From PALSA-894 sp963828625 (GTDB lineage: Bacteria > Pseudomonadota > Alphaproteobacteria > Rhizobiales > Xanthobacteraceae), in contig CAWHEX010000010.1 of assembly GCA_963828625.1 (NCBI GenBank), forward strand, positions 509,464 through 573,463: a stretch of DNA of 64,000 nucleotides, given 5' to 3'. Shown one piece after another: positions 8,980 through 17,747 of this stretch. The position numbers and the translations under genes are program-made. How positions within the stretch are numbered: the stretch's first letter is position 1; each line of letters opens with the position of its first letter. The notes below the pieces were generated by a model. It did not search any database. It saw only the letters and a list, made by a program, of their open reading frames with translations, and was not told the origin of the DNA.

Positions 8980-9317
8980 CAGGCAGCCTTGCCGTGACGA
9001 TCGAGCGTCTGCTTCACCTCGAAGCCCTCGAACTTCGGATGGCCGAGATAGAGCGGCGCGGCCGAGCCGGCATTATCGGCGCGGGCATGAGCGCGGCGGA
9101 ACTGATCCGACTTGGTCCAGGCCTCGAAGTCGGCCTTGCTCGCCCAAACGGTGTGCGAGGAATAGAGCGTGTGGTCCTCGGCTTCCGGGCCCTTGAGCAG
9201 GTGGAATTCGACGAAACCCTTCAGCTCGTGCAGATAGCTCTCGCGGCTCTGCCACATATGCTCAAAGGCGTCTTCCTTACCTTTGACCACCTGAAAGCGA
9301 TTCATAGCGATAAACAT
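8979..9317 (-). CDS. hmuQ: haem-degrading monooxygenase (IsdG/HmuQ-HmuD-like, ABM domain)
   Basis: A 112-residue antibiotic-biosynthesis-monooxygenase-fold protein opening MFIAMNRFQVVKGKEDAFEHMW. The Asn, Trp and His expected of IsdG-type haem oxygenases are present (N6 in MNRF, W in HTVWASKADFEAW, His in FRRAHA). Such enzymes open the haem ring and release iron in the cytoplasm; Bradyrhizobium HmuQ and HmuD are the closest described relatives. The symbol is by analogy only. Its position between tonB and hutX in the haem locus strongly supports the role. Confidence 0.8.
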   Translation of the reverse strand: MFIAMNRFQVVKGKEDAFEHMWQSRESYLHELKGFVEFHLLKGPEAEDHTLYSSHTVWASKADFEAWTKSDQFRRAHARADNAGSAAPLYLGHPKFEGFEVKQTLDRHGKAA

Positions 9318-9359
9318 GCAGGTTCTCCTGGCGAACCGCTGGCAATATGGCTTGCGGTA

Positions 9360-10536
9360 TTACTGGGAAATGAAACTCACCGGGACGCTGAACGACTGCG
9401 CCCGGCCGTCGGGCGGCGGCGGAAACGGCGACGCGCGACGGACCATAGCTTGCACTTCTTGGTCGATTGCCGCAACGCCAGACGCACGCGCCAGACGCAC
9501 GCCGGCGACGCCGCCGCTGCTTCCGACCGTGAACGATACGGTCGCGGACCCCTGGGTGCTGCCGACTGATTGCTTGTAGCGCGCAAGATGCGCCCGAACG
9601 ATGCCCGGATAGTTGCTGTCCCGGCTGGAGCGGCCGACACCGAAATTGTTGGCGGCGGTCGAGGGCGTGGAAGCCTTCGCCTCGCGGGCGGCATTCTCGC
9701 GCGTCGGCGCAGCGATCCGGCGCTGCTCCTTGGCGGGCTTGGCGTCCTTGATCGGCTTGGGCGGCGCGGCCTGCTTGGGCTTCGCCTCGGGCTTCTTCTC
9801 GACCGGCTTTTCCTCGGGCTGCGGCAGCAGCGTCACCTCGGTCGGCGGAGGCGGAGGCGTCTCCTGCGGCTTGGCCGTGGCGGTGTCGGGCGCCGGGGTC
9901 TCGACCATCGCGACCGCCGGCTTCTGTTCGGCCTGGGTCGGCTCCTGCGGCGCGGCAGCGGTCTCGTATTTCGGCTCGTCGGGCTTCGGCTGTTCGGCCT
10001 TGGGTTGCTCGACCTTCTGCTCCGGCGCGGTTTCTTGCTTCGCGACCTCGACGGTCTGCGCCTGCGTGGTCGCTCTCTGGTCGGCCCTGTCGACCTCGGT
10101 TGCCTCGGTATCGGGCGCGGCTGCGGCCTGCACCTGCTGCTCGCCCGGCGTGACGGCGACGCCGGCCGGCGCGGTCGCGCCCACGACGAGTCTCGACCGA
10201 GATCACCTCGATGCCGATGCTCGCGAGCGCCTCTGGCTCGCGCCAGAACGCGGCGAACAGTCCCGCATGCAGCGTGAGCGACAGAGCCACAAAAGCCGCC
10301 AGACGCACCCGCTCGCGCGTCAGCCCGATGGCAGGCAGCCGCGCGATATCAGACGGCAGGACGACGTCAGGCGCCTGCGCGTCGGGCGCGCGCCGGCGCA
10401 GGAATGGAACGACGTTGTGCAGGTCGGCACCGGGCGCGATGTCGGACGCGCGAACGGCCACGTCCGCGCCACCTTCGGCACGGACGTGTTCACGCAGCGC
10501 GATCAGTTCGCCTGTCTGTAGCTTCCTGACGCTCAT
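9360..10536 (-). pseudogene. tonB: energy transducer TonB, interrupted by a +1 frameshift
   Basis: The N-terminal part (start MSVRKLQTGELIAL at 10536) has an unusual cytoplasmic extension of about 75 residues, then one membrane helix (LAAFVALSLTLHAGLFAAFW). After SIGIEVISVE the frame breaks near 10188-10192, where one extra C in GAGACTCGTCGTG shifts translation; the next frame continues VGATAPAGVAVTPGEQQ, a long Pro/Lys/Glu-rich periplasmic spacer, and the TonB C-terminal domain (NYPGIVRAHLARYKQ to FPPPPDG). Joined it is about 390 aa. It would energise the haem receptor encoded just upstream. No exbB or exbD accompanies it. Confidence 0.85.
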
Positions 10537-10558
10537 TCGCCTCCGCGTATCGCCCCGG

Positions 10559-12769
10559 TCAGGTGGAACCGAAGCGCATCTTGATCGAACCCTTGAAGGT
10601 GATGCCCGGTGCCGGTGAGGCCCACAGCGTATCACGCTGTGCGTCCGTCGGCGTGGTGGCTGGCACCGGATACGGCCGGTAGAATTGGTTCAGCACGTTG
10701 TCGATGCCAAATCCAGCCAGAATGTCGGGCGTCGGCTGATACCCGATAAACAGGTTGACCAGATTGTAGTCCGTCGCCGGAATGTAATTCGTCGGAATGT
10801 CGGTGTTGGCCTTCGCATTCACCCACCACAACGTGGCGATGATCTTGCGCTCGAACAGCCGAACGCCGACGGTCGTGGTGATGCGGCGCGGCTGCACCGT
10901 CACGAGGCCGACGTTGGTCGTAAGATTCTTGCCTTCCTGGAACGTACCGGAGAGGCCCGCGAACCATTCACCGTAATCGTACATGGTCTCGAATTCGAAG
11001 CCCTGAATGCGGGCCTGCGGGACGTTCTGGTACTGATAGAACTGGAAGCCGCCGAGCGCGGCGCTGAACGGACCGGTTCCCGTCAGTTCGATGTAATCGT
11101 CGATGTCGTTGCGGAAGACATTGAACTTTCCGCGGAAGCTGTCGCCCTGCTTGGCGATGTTGTCGAACTTCAGGTTAAGGCCGGCTTCCTTGGTCTTGCC
11201 GACCTCAGGACGCAAGTTCGGGTTCGGCCGGAAGCAGAAGAAGCCGACGTTGCCGTCCGGGCAGAGGAAGAAGGGCGGCGCGCCGCCCGGCCCGCCCGTG
11301 ACATGCGCGCCGGCGATGATCGTCTCGGTCAGCGCGGGCGAACGATAGCCCTCCGCGTAGGTCACGTACGGCGTGACACCCAAAACCGGCGTGACCGCGA
11401 GCGTAACCTTAGGCGAGAAGCGATCCGAGCTTGAAGTCGTGCCCAGGCCGTTGAGTTCGTACCGGTCGTAGCGTCCGGCCGTAATCAGCTCGAGCCAGGT
11501 CGCGTAGTTGAACTTGTACTGAAGGAACGCGCCGGAAACCGTGCGCTCGCCGCCGGGCGTCGTCACGTTCGAGTTGCCGTGCGGGTCCTTGATGTCAACC
11601 GTGTCCTTGAAGCTGTCGCCGCCGATGGTGACCGCGTGCCGCGTATCGCCCAACACAAAGCGCGACGTGTTGTTGACGTCGAAGCCGACCGTGTCGAGCA
11701 CCAGCGTCCGCAAGTCACCGACGCAGCCAGTGATGTTGTTGCCGGCGATGCCCGCACCGCAAAGCAATGCCGAAGTGCCGCTCGGGGGGGAGTTATGCGA
11801 AATCTTCGTCTGCGCCTGATCGGTGCGGTTCCAGTAGACCTTGGCATCCCAGTTGAAGATGTTGTCTTCCGGGCGCGCGTACTTGTAGCCGATGCTGGCC
11901 GTCGAATTCTGCACCGTCGTCGCGTAGACCGACGTGCCCTGGTTCGATGTCGGCGGAACCGGGCCGCGGTTCGGCTGTCCGAAGTTGTATTCAAAATCCT
12001 GGAACGTGCCGCCGACCTTGACCTCATGACCGTCCGCCGGACGGAACGTAAGCTTGCCGAGCGCGCTGCCGACCTTCTGCCAGCTGTTCGCCACGACCTC
12101 GTTGTTGCCGTCCTTGTAGTCGGACTGGCCGCGATACGATCCGCCCGCGATGAATTCGACATTCGGGTTGACGCGCACCGCGCCAAACAACGACGCGAGG
12201 CCGCGAACCTGGTTCGTGCCGAACTCGGTGCGCCCAACCGCACCCCAGCGCTCGCCGGGGCGCAGGATGTCTTCGACGTCCTTGGTGCGGAACGACACGA
12301 CGCCGCCGATCGCGCCCGAACCGTAGATGTTCGCTGTCGGGCCGCGCACGACGTCCGCCGCCGCGAGCAGTTCGCTGTCGAGGAAGAACTCGCCATTCGC
12401 GGTGTGACCGGTGCGCTGGAAATTCTGACGCGCGCCGTCGACCACCACCGCAACTCGTCCGAAGTCCTGCAAGCCGCGAATATTGACTGCGGTCGCCGGA
12501 TTGTCGCCGCGATCCTGGAAAAAGACGCCCGGCGTCGCGACGAAGATGTCCGAAAGGCGTTTCGGGAGGATCTGTTCGAGCTGCTGCTCGCGGATCGTGC
12601 TGACCGCCGCGAGCGCCGCGATCGCGGCTTCCGGAACTCTCGTCGCCACGATCGTGATCGGATCGAGGACCGTTTGCGCGTTCGCGGTAGGCATTCCGGC
12701 TGCAACGAGCAGCGCCGCGAGCGATATTCCGTTGAGTGGGGCGCGAAGCCCCTTCCAGCCACCCATCAT
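10559..12769 (-). CDS. hmuR: TonB-dependent haem/haemoglobin receptor
   Basis: A 736-residue outer-membrane receptor: signal peptide, TonB-box region (DPITIVATR), plug domain (LSDIFVATPGVFFQDRG, RGPTANIYGSGAIGGVV) and a long beta-barrel. The haem-receptor hallmark is present: GYRSPALTE, a histidine in IAGAHVTGG, then PNPNLRPEVGKT, matching the FRAP-His-NPNL pattern of HmuR/ShuA. The start at 12769 (MMGGWKG) is preferred because GGGGG precedes it; the frame is open to 12907. Transcribed away from hmuP and probably controlled by the iron-control palindromes upstream. Confidence 0.9.
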   Translation of the reverse strand: MMGGWKGLRAPLNGISLAALLVAAGMPTANAQTVLDPITIVATRVPEAAIAALAAVSTIREQQLEQILPKRLSDIFVATPGVFFQDRGDNPATAVNIRGLQDFGRVAVVVDGARQNFQRTGHTANGEFFLDSELLAAADVVRGPTANIYGSGAIGGVVSFRTKDVEDILRPGERWGAVGRTEFGTNQVRGLASLFGAVRVNPNVEFIAGGSYRGQSDYKDGNNEVVANSWQKVGSALGKLTFRPADGHEVKVGGTFQDFEYNFGQPNRGPVPPTSNQGTSVYATTVQNSTASIGYKYARPEDNIFNWDAKVYWNRTDQAQTKISHNSPPSGTSALLCGAGIAGNNITGCVGDLRTLVLDTVGFDVNNTSRFVLGDTRHAVTIGGDSFKDTVDIKDPHGNSNVTTPGGERTVSGAFLQYKFNYATWLELITAGRYDRYELNGLGTTSSSDRFSPKVTLAVTPVLGVTPYVTYAEGYRSPALTETIIAGAHVTGGPGGAPPFFLCPDGNVGFFCFRPNPNLRPEVGKTKEAGLNLKFDNIAKQGDSFRGKFNVFRNDIDDYIELTGTGPFSAALGGFQFYQYQNVPQARIQGFEFETMYDYGEWFAGLSGTFQEGKNLTTNVGLVTVQPRRITTTVGVRLFERKIIATLWWVNAKANTDIPTNYIPATDYNLVNLFIGYQPTPDILAGFGIDNVLNQFYRPYPVPATTPTDAQRDTLWASPAPGITFKGSIKMRFGST

Positions 12770-12922
12770 AGCCCCCGACCCGAACTTTGGTGCCCTGGCT
12801 GGCGGGCGGCCGCGGCCTGACGCGGGAGCTTGCTGGCTGGCAATCTGCGCCGTTTTCGACGCGTTTATAGTGTTGTTTTCGTAGATGATATGTATTACGT
12901 GAGTCAAGGAACAGAGAAGCAG

Positions 12923-12939
12923 CTTAAAACGACTCTAAA
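12923..12939. promoter_or_regulatory. Iron-control-element-like palindrome 1 (putative Irr site)
   Basis: CTTAAAACGACTCTAAA matches the Irr-binding ICE consensus TTTAGAA-N3-TTCTAAA at 11 of 14 fixed positions. It lies in the AT-rich divergent region between hmuR and hmuP. In Bradyrhizobium, Irr activates hmuR together with HmuP through such a site. The match is by eye. Confidence 0.5.
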
Positions 12940-12955
12940 CTTCCAGTATTCGCAG

Positions 12956-12972
12956 TTTAAAATCACTTTAAA
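12956..12972. promoter_or_regulatory. Iron-control-element-like palindrome 2 (putative Irr site)
   Basis: TTTAAAATCACTTTAAA aligns to the same ICE consensus at 11 of 14 positions and lies 33 bases (about three helical turns) from the first copy. It is flanked by an imperfect inverted repeat, AGTATTCGCAG at 12945-12955 and CTGCGAAATACT at 12984-12995. Confidence 0.5.
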
Positions 12973-13033
12973 GTAAGAAGTATCTGCGAAATACTAAGAA
13001 TACACGCTGGTCTTACATTAGAACGGCTTCAAG

Positions 13034-13243
13034 GTGATCCATCTTTCTGACAAGAGCGAGGACAAGCCGGAAAGTGGATCGGCACAGTCTACTTCCGCGA
13101 CACCGCGCATGATTGGCATCGCGGGACACAAGATCGACAGCCGCGACCTCTTCATTGGAACGCGCGAAGTCATTATCCACCACGGCGGCGAGGTTTACCG
13201 GCTGCGCCTCACCAGTCAGAACAAGCTGATCCTGACCAAGTAA
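13034..13243 (+). CDS. hmuP: hemin uptake protein HemP/HmuP
   Basis: A 69-residue protein with a GTG start. Its last 45 residues contain the whole HemP signature: IDSRDLFIGTREVIIHHGG, then VYRLRLTSQNKLILTK at the very end. In Bradyrhizobium japonicum HmuP is a coactivator that works with Irr at the haem-receptor promoter. It is followed after 14 bases by hmuT and so probably heads a hmuPTUV transcript. A shorter start at the internal MIGIAG (13109) cannot be excluded. Confidence 0.85.
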   Translation: MIHLSDKSEDKPESGSAQSTSATPRMIGIAGHKIDSRDLFIGTREVIIHHGGEVYRLRLTSQNKLILTK

Positions 13244-13257
13244 CGAAGAGCGTTGCG

Positions 13258-14214
13258 ATGCGTGTCCCCGGCACCACAGCGGAGATTGCGCGGCGACTGG
13301 TTGCGGCCGTGGCGCTGATGGCGGCGGCGACCGGGCACGCCAGCGCCGCGACCGTGCGCGACGCGGGCGGGCGCAGCGTGAACGTCAACGATGTGAGCCG
13401 CATCGTCTCGATCGGCGGCGCCGTCACCGAGATCCTCTATGCGCTCGGCCTGAGCGATCGCGTGGTGGCGGTCGACGCCACGAGCCTCTTTCCGGACGAG
13501 GCGCTGAAGCAGAAGCCGAGCGTCGGATACTTCCGCGCGCTCTCGGCCGAAGGCGTGCTGGGGCTCAACCCCTCGCTGGTGCTGGCGATCGACGGCGCGG
13601 GGCCGAAGGAGACCGTCTCGGTGCTCGAGGCCGCCGCCGTGCCGTTCGTGCGCGTGCCGGATCACTACAGCGCCGACGGCATCCTGGAAAAAATCCGCTT
13701 GATCGCCGACGCCACCGGCGCGAACGGCCGCGGCGAATGCCTCGCCACGCAGGTCACCGCCGACATCGCGGCGCTCGCCAGGCAGCGCGAGAAGATCAAG
13801 CAGCCCGTCAAGGTGATGTTCGTCATCTCGTTTCTCAACGGCAGGCCGATGGTCGCGGGGCGCAATACCGCCGCCGACGGCATCATCCGCATGGCCGGCG
13901 CCGTGAACGCGATCGACGCCTACGAGGGCTACAAGCAGATTTCCGACGAGGCCGTGATCGCGGCGGGCCCGGACACCGTGCTGGTCATGCAGCGCGGGCG
14001 CGACAACATCGATGCCGCGACGGTGTTCTCGCACGCGGCCTTCACGATGACGCCGGCCGCCGCGCGCAAATCCTTCGTGGCGATGGACGGGCTTTATCTG
14101 CTCGGCTTCGGCCCGCGCACAGCGACCGCGGCGCGTGACCTCGCCGAGACGCTCTATCCGGCGCTCGGGCACGAGGCGCTGCCGTCCGAACGCAAGCCGA
14201 ACGGCTGCTACTGA
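13258..14214 (+). CDS. hmuT: haem ABC transporter periplasmic binding protein
   Basis: A 318-residue cluster A-II (FecB/BtuF-type) binding protein with a signal peptide (LVAAVALMAAATGHASA) and the characteristic openings RIVSIGGAVTEILYALGL and GLNPSLVLAIDGAGP. HmuT receives haem in the periplasm from the outer-membrane receptor and passes it to HmuU. The next gene starts within its stop codon (TGATG), so hmuT and hmuU are translationally coupled. Confidence 0.9.
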   Translation: MRVPGTTAEIARRLVAAVALMAAATGHASAATVRDAGGRSVNVNDVSRIVSIGGAVTEILYALGLSDRVVAVDATSLFPDEALKQKPSVGYFRALSAEGVLGLNPSLVLAIDGAGPKETVSVLEAAAVPFVRVPDHYSADGILEKIRLIADATGANGRGECLATQVTADIAALARQREKIKQPVKVMFVISFLNGRPMVAGRNTAADGIIRMAGAVNAIDAYEGYKQISDEAVIAAGPDTVLVMQRGRDNIDAATVFSHAAFTMTPAAARKSFVAMDGLYLLGFGPRTATAARDLAETLYPALGHEALPSERKPNGCY

Positions 14215-15287
14215 TGACCATCGCCGCGGGCGACGCGCGGCTGATCGGCTGGCGCCTGCGGTCGCCCGTTTTCGTCATCGGCGCGCTGCTCGTTGTCCTG
14301 GTCGTCGCAGCTGCGATTGCCGCCACCATCGGGGCCGCGGGCATTCCGCTCAACCGCCTGCCCGCCGCGCTCGGCATCGCGCAGGGCGATCCCGCGACGG
14401 TCGCGCGCGATCAGCTGGTGCTGTGGTCGGTGCGGCTGCCGCGCATCGTGCTCGCCATCATGGTCGGCGCGCTGCTCGCGGCCGGCGGCACCGTGATGCA
14501 GGGCCTGTTCCGCAATCCGCTGGCCGATCCGATGCTCGCCGGAATCTCGCCCGGCGCGGGCTTTGCGTCCGCACTCGCCATCGTGGTCGGCGACCGGCTG
14601 ATGGCGGAAGCCGGCCGCGTCGTGCCGTTCGAGATATTGCCGGTCGCGGCGATCACCGGCGCGCTGATCACAACGATCATCCTCTATCGCCTGGCGACGC
14701 GCTCCGGGCGCACCTCGATCGCGACGCTGCTGCTCGCCGGCATCGCGATCGGCGCGCTCGCAAATGCCGGGATCGGCTTTCTGGTGTTCCTCGCCGACGA
14801 CCGGCAACTGCGCGACATCACGTTCTGGCTGCTCGGTTCGCTCGGCGGCGCCACATGGGCGAAGGTCGCGGCGATTGCGCCGTTCGTCGTGCTTCTGCTC
14901 GGCGGCCTGCCGTTCATCGCGCGCGGCCTCGACCTCATCGTGCTCGGCGAGGCGGAGGCTTTCCACATGGGCGTCGCGGTCGAACGGCTGAAACGCATCG
15001 CCATCGTGCTGGTCGCGGCCGCGACCGGCGCCGCCGTCTCGGTCGCCGGCGTGATCGGGTTCGTCGGCATCGTGGTGCCGCATCTGTTGCGGCTGGTGAT
15101 CGGGCCGGGCCACCGGCTGCTGCTGCCGGCCGCGCTCTGCCTCGGCGCGATCCTGCTGCTCATTGCCGATACCTTCGCGCGCGTGATCGCATCGCCCGCC
15201 GAGCTTCCCATCGGCATCGTCACGGCGGCGATCGGCGCGCCGTTCTTCCTGTCGCTGCTGCTGCGGCAAAGGGCGCTGGTCGGATGA
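14214..15287 (+). CDS. hmuU: haem ABC transporter permease (FecCD family)
   Basis: A 357-residue integral membrane protein with about ten hydrophobic helices. Family landmarks are VRLPRIVLAIMVGALLAAGGTVMQ, followed by NPLADPMLAGISPGAG, and VAGVIGFVGIVVPHLLRL, the coupling-helix region that contacts the ATPase. It forms the haem channel in the inner membrane. Overlaps hmuV by four bases (ATGA). Confidence 0.92.
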   Translation: MTIAAGDARLIGWRLRSPVFVIGALLVVLVVAAAIAATIGAAGIPLNRLPAALGIAQGDPATVARDQLVLWSVRLPRIVLAIMVGALLAAGGTVMQGLFRNPLADPMLAGISPGAGFASALAIVVGDRLMAEAGRVVPFEILPVAAITGALITTIILYRLATRSGRTSIATLLLAGIAIGALANAGIGFLVFLADDRQLRDITFWLLGSLGGATWAKVAAIAPFVVLLLGGLPFIARGLDLIVLGEAEAFHMGVAVERLKRIAIVLVAAATGAAVSVAGVIGFVGIVVPHLLRLVIGPGHRLLLPAALCLGAILLLIADTFARVIASPAELPIGIVTAAIGAPFFLSLLLRQRALVG

Positions 15288-16078
15288 CCGTCATCGCCGC
15301 AAACGCCATCACGGTGCGCGCCGGCGCGAAGGCGCTGCTCGGCGACGCATCGCTCGGTGTCGCGGCGGGCGAAACCGTGGCGCTGGTCGGCCCGAATGGC
15401 GCCGGCAAGTCGACGCTGCTGCGCGTGCTCGCGGGCGAACTAAAGCCGAATGCGGGCGCGGTCGAACTCAAGGGCCGGCCCCTCACAGCCTACGGCCCGC
15501 GCGAACTCGCGCTGCATCGCGCGGTGCTGTCGCAGGCGACGCACGTGGCGTTTCCGTTCACGGTCGGCGAGGTCGTGCGCATGGGCGCGGGTGACCGGCA
15601 CGGCCGCGCAATCGACGACCTCGCCGAAACCGCGCTCGCGGATGTCGATCTCGCGTCCTTCCGCGACCGCATCATCACGACGCTGTCCGGCGGCGAGCAG
15701 CAACGCGCGCATTTCGCGCGCGTGCTGGTGCAGCTCGCCTGCGGCGAGGCCGCGCACGGGCCGGGCCTGCTGCTGCTCGACGAGCCGACCGCGAGCCTCG
15801 ACCTCAAGCATCAGCTCGACATGCTGGAGGCGGTCGGGCGTTGCGCGCGCCGCGGCGTCGCGGTCGTGGCGATCCTGCACGATCTCAATCTGGCGACGCT
15901 CGCCGCCGATCGCATCGTGGTGCTCGATGGCGGCCGCGTCGCCGCCGAGGGCAAGCCGGTCGACACGGTCACGGACGAGCTTCTGGCGCGCGTGTTCAAG
16001 GTAACGCGCGCGGTGTCGCGCACGCCACCGCCGGGCGTGCCGTTCGTGTTGCCGCACGGCAGCGCGACGATTCGCTAG
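15284..16078 (+). CDS. hmuV: haem ABC transporter ATP-binding protein
   Basis: A 264-residue ATPase with Walker A GPNGAGKST (about residues 36-44), signature LSGGEQQR and Walker B LLLLDEPTASLD, then the switch histidine in ILHDLN. It powers haem import with HmuTU. The end overlaps the convergent NTF2-like gene by four bases, so no terminator separates them. Confidence 0.92.
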   Translation: MTVIAANAITVRAGAKALLGDASLGVAAGETVALVGPNGAGKSTLLRVLAGELKPNAGAVELKGRPLTAYGPRELALHRAVLSQATHVAFPFTVGEVVRMGAGDRHGRAIDDLAETALADVDLASFRDRIITTLSGGEQQRAHFARVLVQLACGEAAHGPGLLLLDEPTASLDLKHQLDMLEAVGRCARRGVAVVAILHDLNLATLAADRIVVLDGGRVAAEGKPVDTVTDELLARVFKVTRAVSRTPPPGVPFVLPHGSATIR

Positions 16079-16503
16079 CGCCCGTTCTTCAGCGCCATGT
16101 CGCCCCAGATGTGATGCTCGAGCTCTTTGCGGGCGAAGCGCCAGCCCGCGGGTGTCTTCACGAACTTGTCGCGATAGGTGCCGCCCATCACGGGGAGCAG
16201 GCCCTTGTCGGATTCGCGCACCACCAGATAATCCGAGACGGCGCTCGCTTTGTCGCCATCGACCTTGATGATGATGTTGGTGATGTAGTGCTTGCGCTGC
16301 GGCCCCTCGCCTTTCAGCGGCACGATGCCTTCGATGAATTTCGCGATCTCGTCCGGGCCGCGCGCCGCGCCGTAGTTGGTGATCCATTCGGCATCGGACG
16401 CAAAGCACGCGCCGACCTCGGCGAAACGGCAGGCGTCCATCGCCATCGCGTAGGTCGCCATCAGTTCGCGGATCTCATCTTTCGCTTCGAGCACGGCGGA
16501 CAT
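16075..16503 (-). CDS. SnoaL/NTF2-like family protein
   Basis: A 142-residue protein with the cone-shaped NTF2 pattern: an N-terminal helix (IRELMATYAMAMDACRFAEVGACF), then DAEWITNYGAARGPDEIAKFIEG, and a C-terminal sheet (WRFARKELEHHIWGDM). Members are nonspecific ring-hydroxylating-dioxygenase beta subunits, ketosteroid isomerases or SnoaL cyclases; no partner alpha subunit is present, so an isomerase-like or ligand-binding role is more likely. It follows the mandelate-racemase-family gene on the same strand. Confidence 0.75.
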   Translation of the reverse strand: MSAVLEAKDEIRELMATYAMAMDACRFAEVGACFASDAEWITNYGAARGPDEIAKFIEGIVPLKGEGPQRKHYITNIIIKVDGDKASAVSDYLVVRESDKGLLPVMGGTYRDKFVKTPAGWRFARKELEHHIWGDMALKNGR

Positions 16504-16515
16504 TGTTCCTGTGCC

Positions 16516-17639
16516 TCACTTGAATGATTCGTTCGCGGGCATCGATGTGTGCGTACGGTAGCGCGCGATCATCGCCGGATCGGGATCGATGCCGAGGCCC
16601 GGCCCTTGCGGCACGCGCATCGTGCCGTCCTTTGCGAGGATCGACGAAATCGCCGAACGGGCTTGCTTCCAGATCGACCGCGAGCCGCTCGACCGTCACG
16701 TCCGCCGGCAATGCCGCGATCAGATGCAGGCTCGCGATGAAGCCGGGGCCGAAATACGGGCAATGCGGCACGACGCGCACACCGAACTCCTTGCCGAGCG
16801 CGATGATGCGGCGCGTCTCCGAAATGCCGCCGATCTTGGTCACGCTCGGCTGCGCGACATCGAGCGCGCCAAGCTCGAATGCGCGGCGAAATTCGATCAG
16901 CCCCGCCGCGTTCTCGCCCGCCGCAATCACGGCGCCCGCAGCGCGAACCTTCGCAAGTCCCGCGTGATCCTCGGGCGGCCAGACCGGCTCCTCCAGCCAA
17001 TAGCATATCGAACGGCCGCAGCGCCTGCGCCATCGCGATCGCCTCGTCCACGCTCCACGGGCAATTGGTGTCGACCATCAGCGGCACGTCGGGCCCGGTC
17101 GCATCGCGCGCGGCCTTCACGGCCGGCACCGTGATCTCGTGCAGCTTGATGTGGCGGTAGCCTTGCTCGAGCGCACGCTCGCAACTCTTCGCCACCGCGT
17201 CGGGACCGGAGCAGCGCAGCAGGCTCGCGTAGGCTTCGCGCGGACGCGCATCGCCGCCGAACATTTCGTAGAGCGGCTTGCCCGCCACCTTGCCGGCGAT
17301 GTCCCACAGCGCGATGTCGACGCCCGAAAGCGCATACATCACGGCGCCGCTGCGTCCGAACAGATGCAGCGTGCGTGACAGATCATCCATCAGCACGTCG
17401 ATGCCGGACGGATCGCGCCCAATCAGCATCGGGGCGACCAGCGTGTCGAACGCGGTCTTGCTCGCTGGGCACACGCCGTGGCCGAAGGCTTCGCCCCAGC
17501 CGATGACGCCGCCGTCCGTCTCGAGCCGCACCAGCAGCATGTTGAGGCCGGCGGACGGCCGCCCGGCGATCGCCTGCAAGCCGCCGCTGGTGCGATACGG
17601 AATGGTGAGCAGGATCGTTTCGGCCGCTATGATTTTCAT
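16516..17639 (-). pseudogene. mandelate racemase/muconate lactonising enzyme family protein, two frameshifts
   Basis: The start MKIIAAETILLTIPYRT and the N-terminal capping domain are intact; the barrel carries YRHIKLHEITVPA (KxH/KxK-like region) and MVDTNCPWSVDEAIAMA (metal-ligand Asp). The frame breaks near 16999, where one extra base turns DMLWLEEPVWPPEDHAG into another frame, and again near 16632 in an A-run before GTMRVPQGPGLGIDPDP; the natural stop is at 16516. Rejoined it has the family's usual length of about 374 aa. It would abstract an alpha proton of a carboxylate, for example in sugar-acid dehydration. Both breaks are single extra bases. Confidence 0.8.
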
Positions 17640-17747
17640 CGGTTGATCTTCGCCCCCTGGTGCTTCAGCTTTGCGCATGGGCGCGGCCATGACAATGCGC
17701 GTCACTGAAAGACGGCGCTGACGCGCCTTTTGGGAGAGGCGCGCTTC

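Noticed and set aside
11579..12820. A 413-codon plus-strand frame across hmuR
   Set aside because: Antisense shadow; the minus-strand receptor has clear plug and haem motifs in this region.
14135..16078. An apparent 647-aa frame leading into hmuV
   Set aside because: Its first 380 codons are the wrong frame of hmuT/hmuU; hmuV starts at 15284 with an ATGA overlap.
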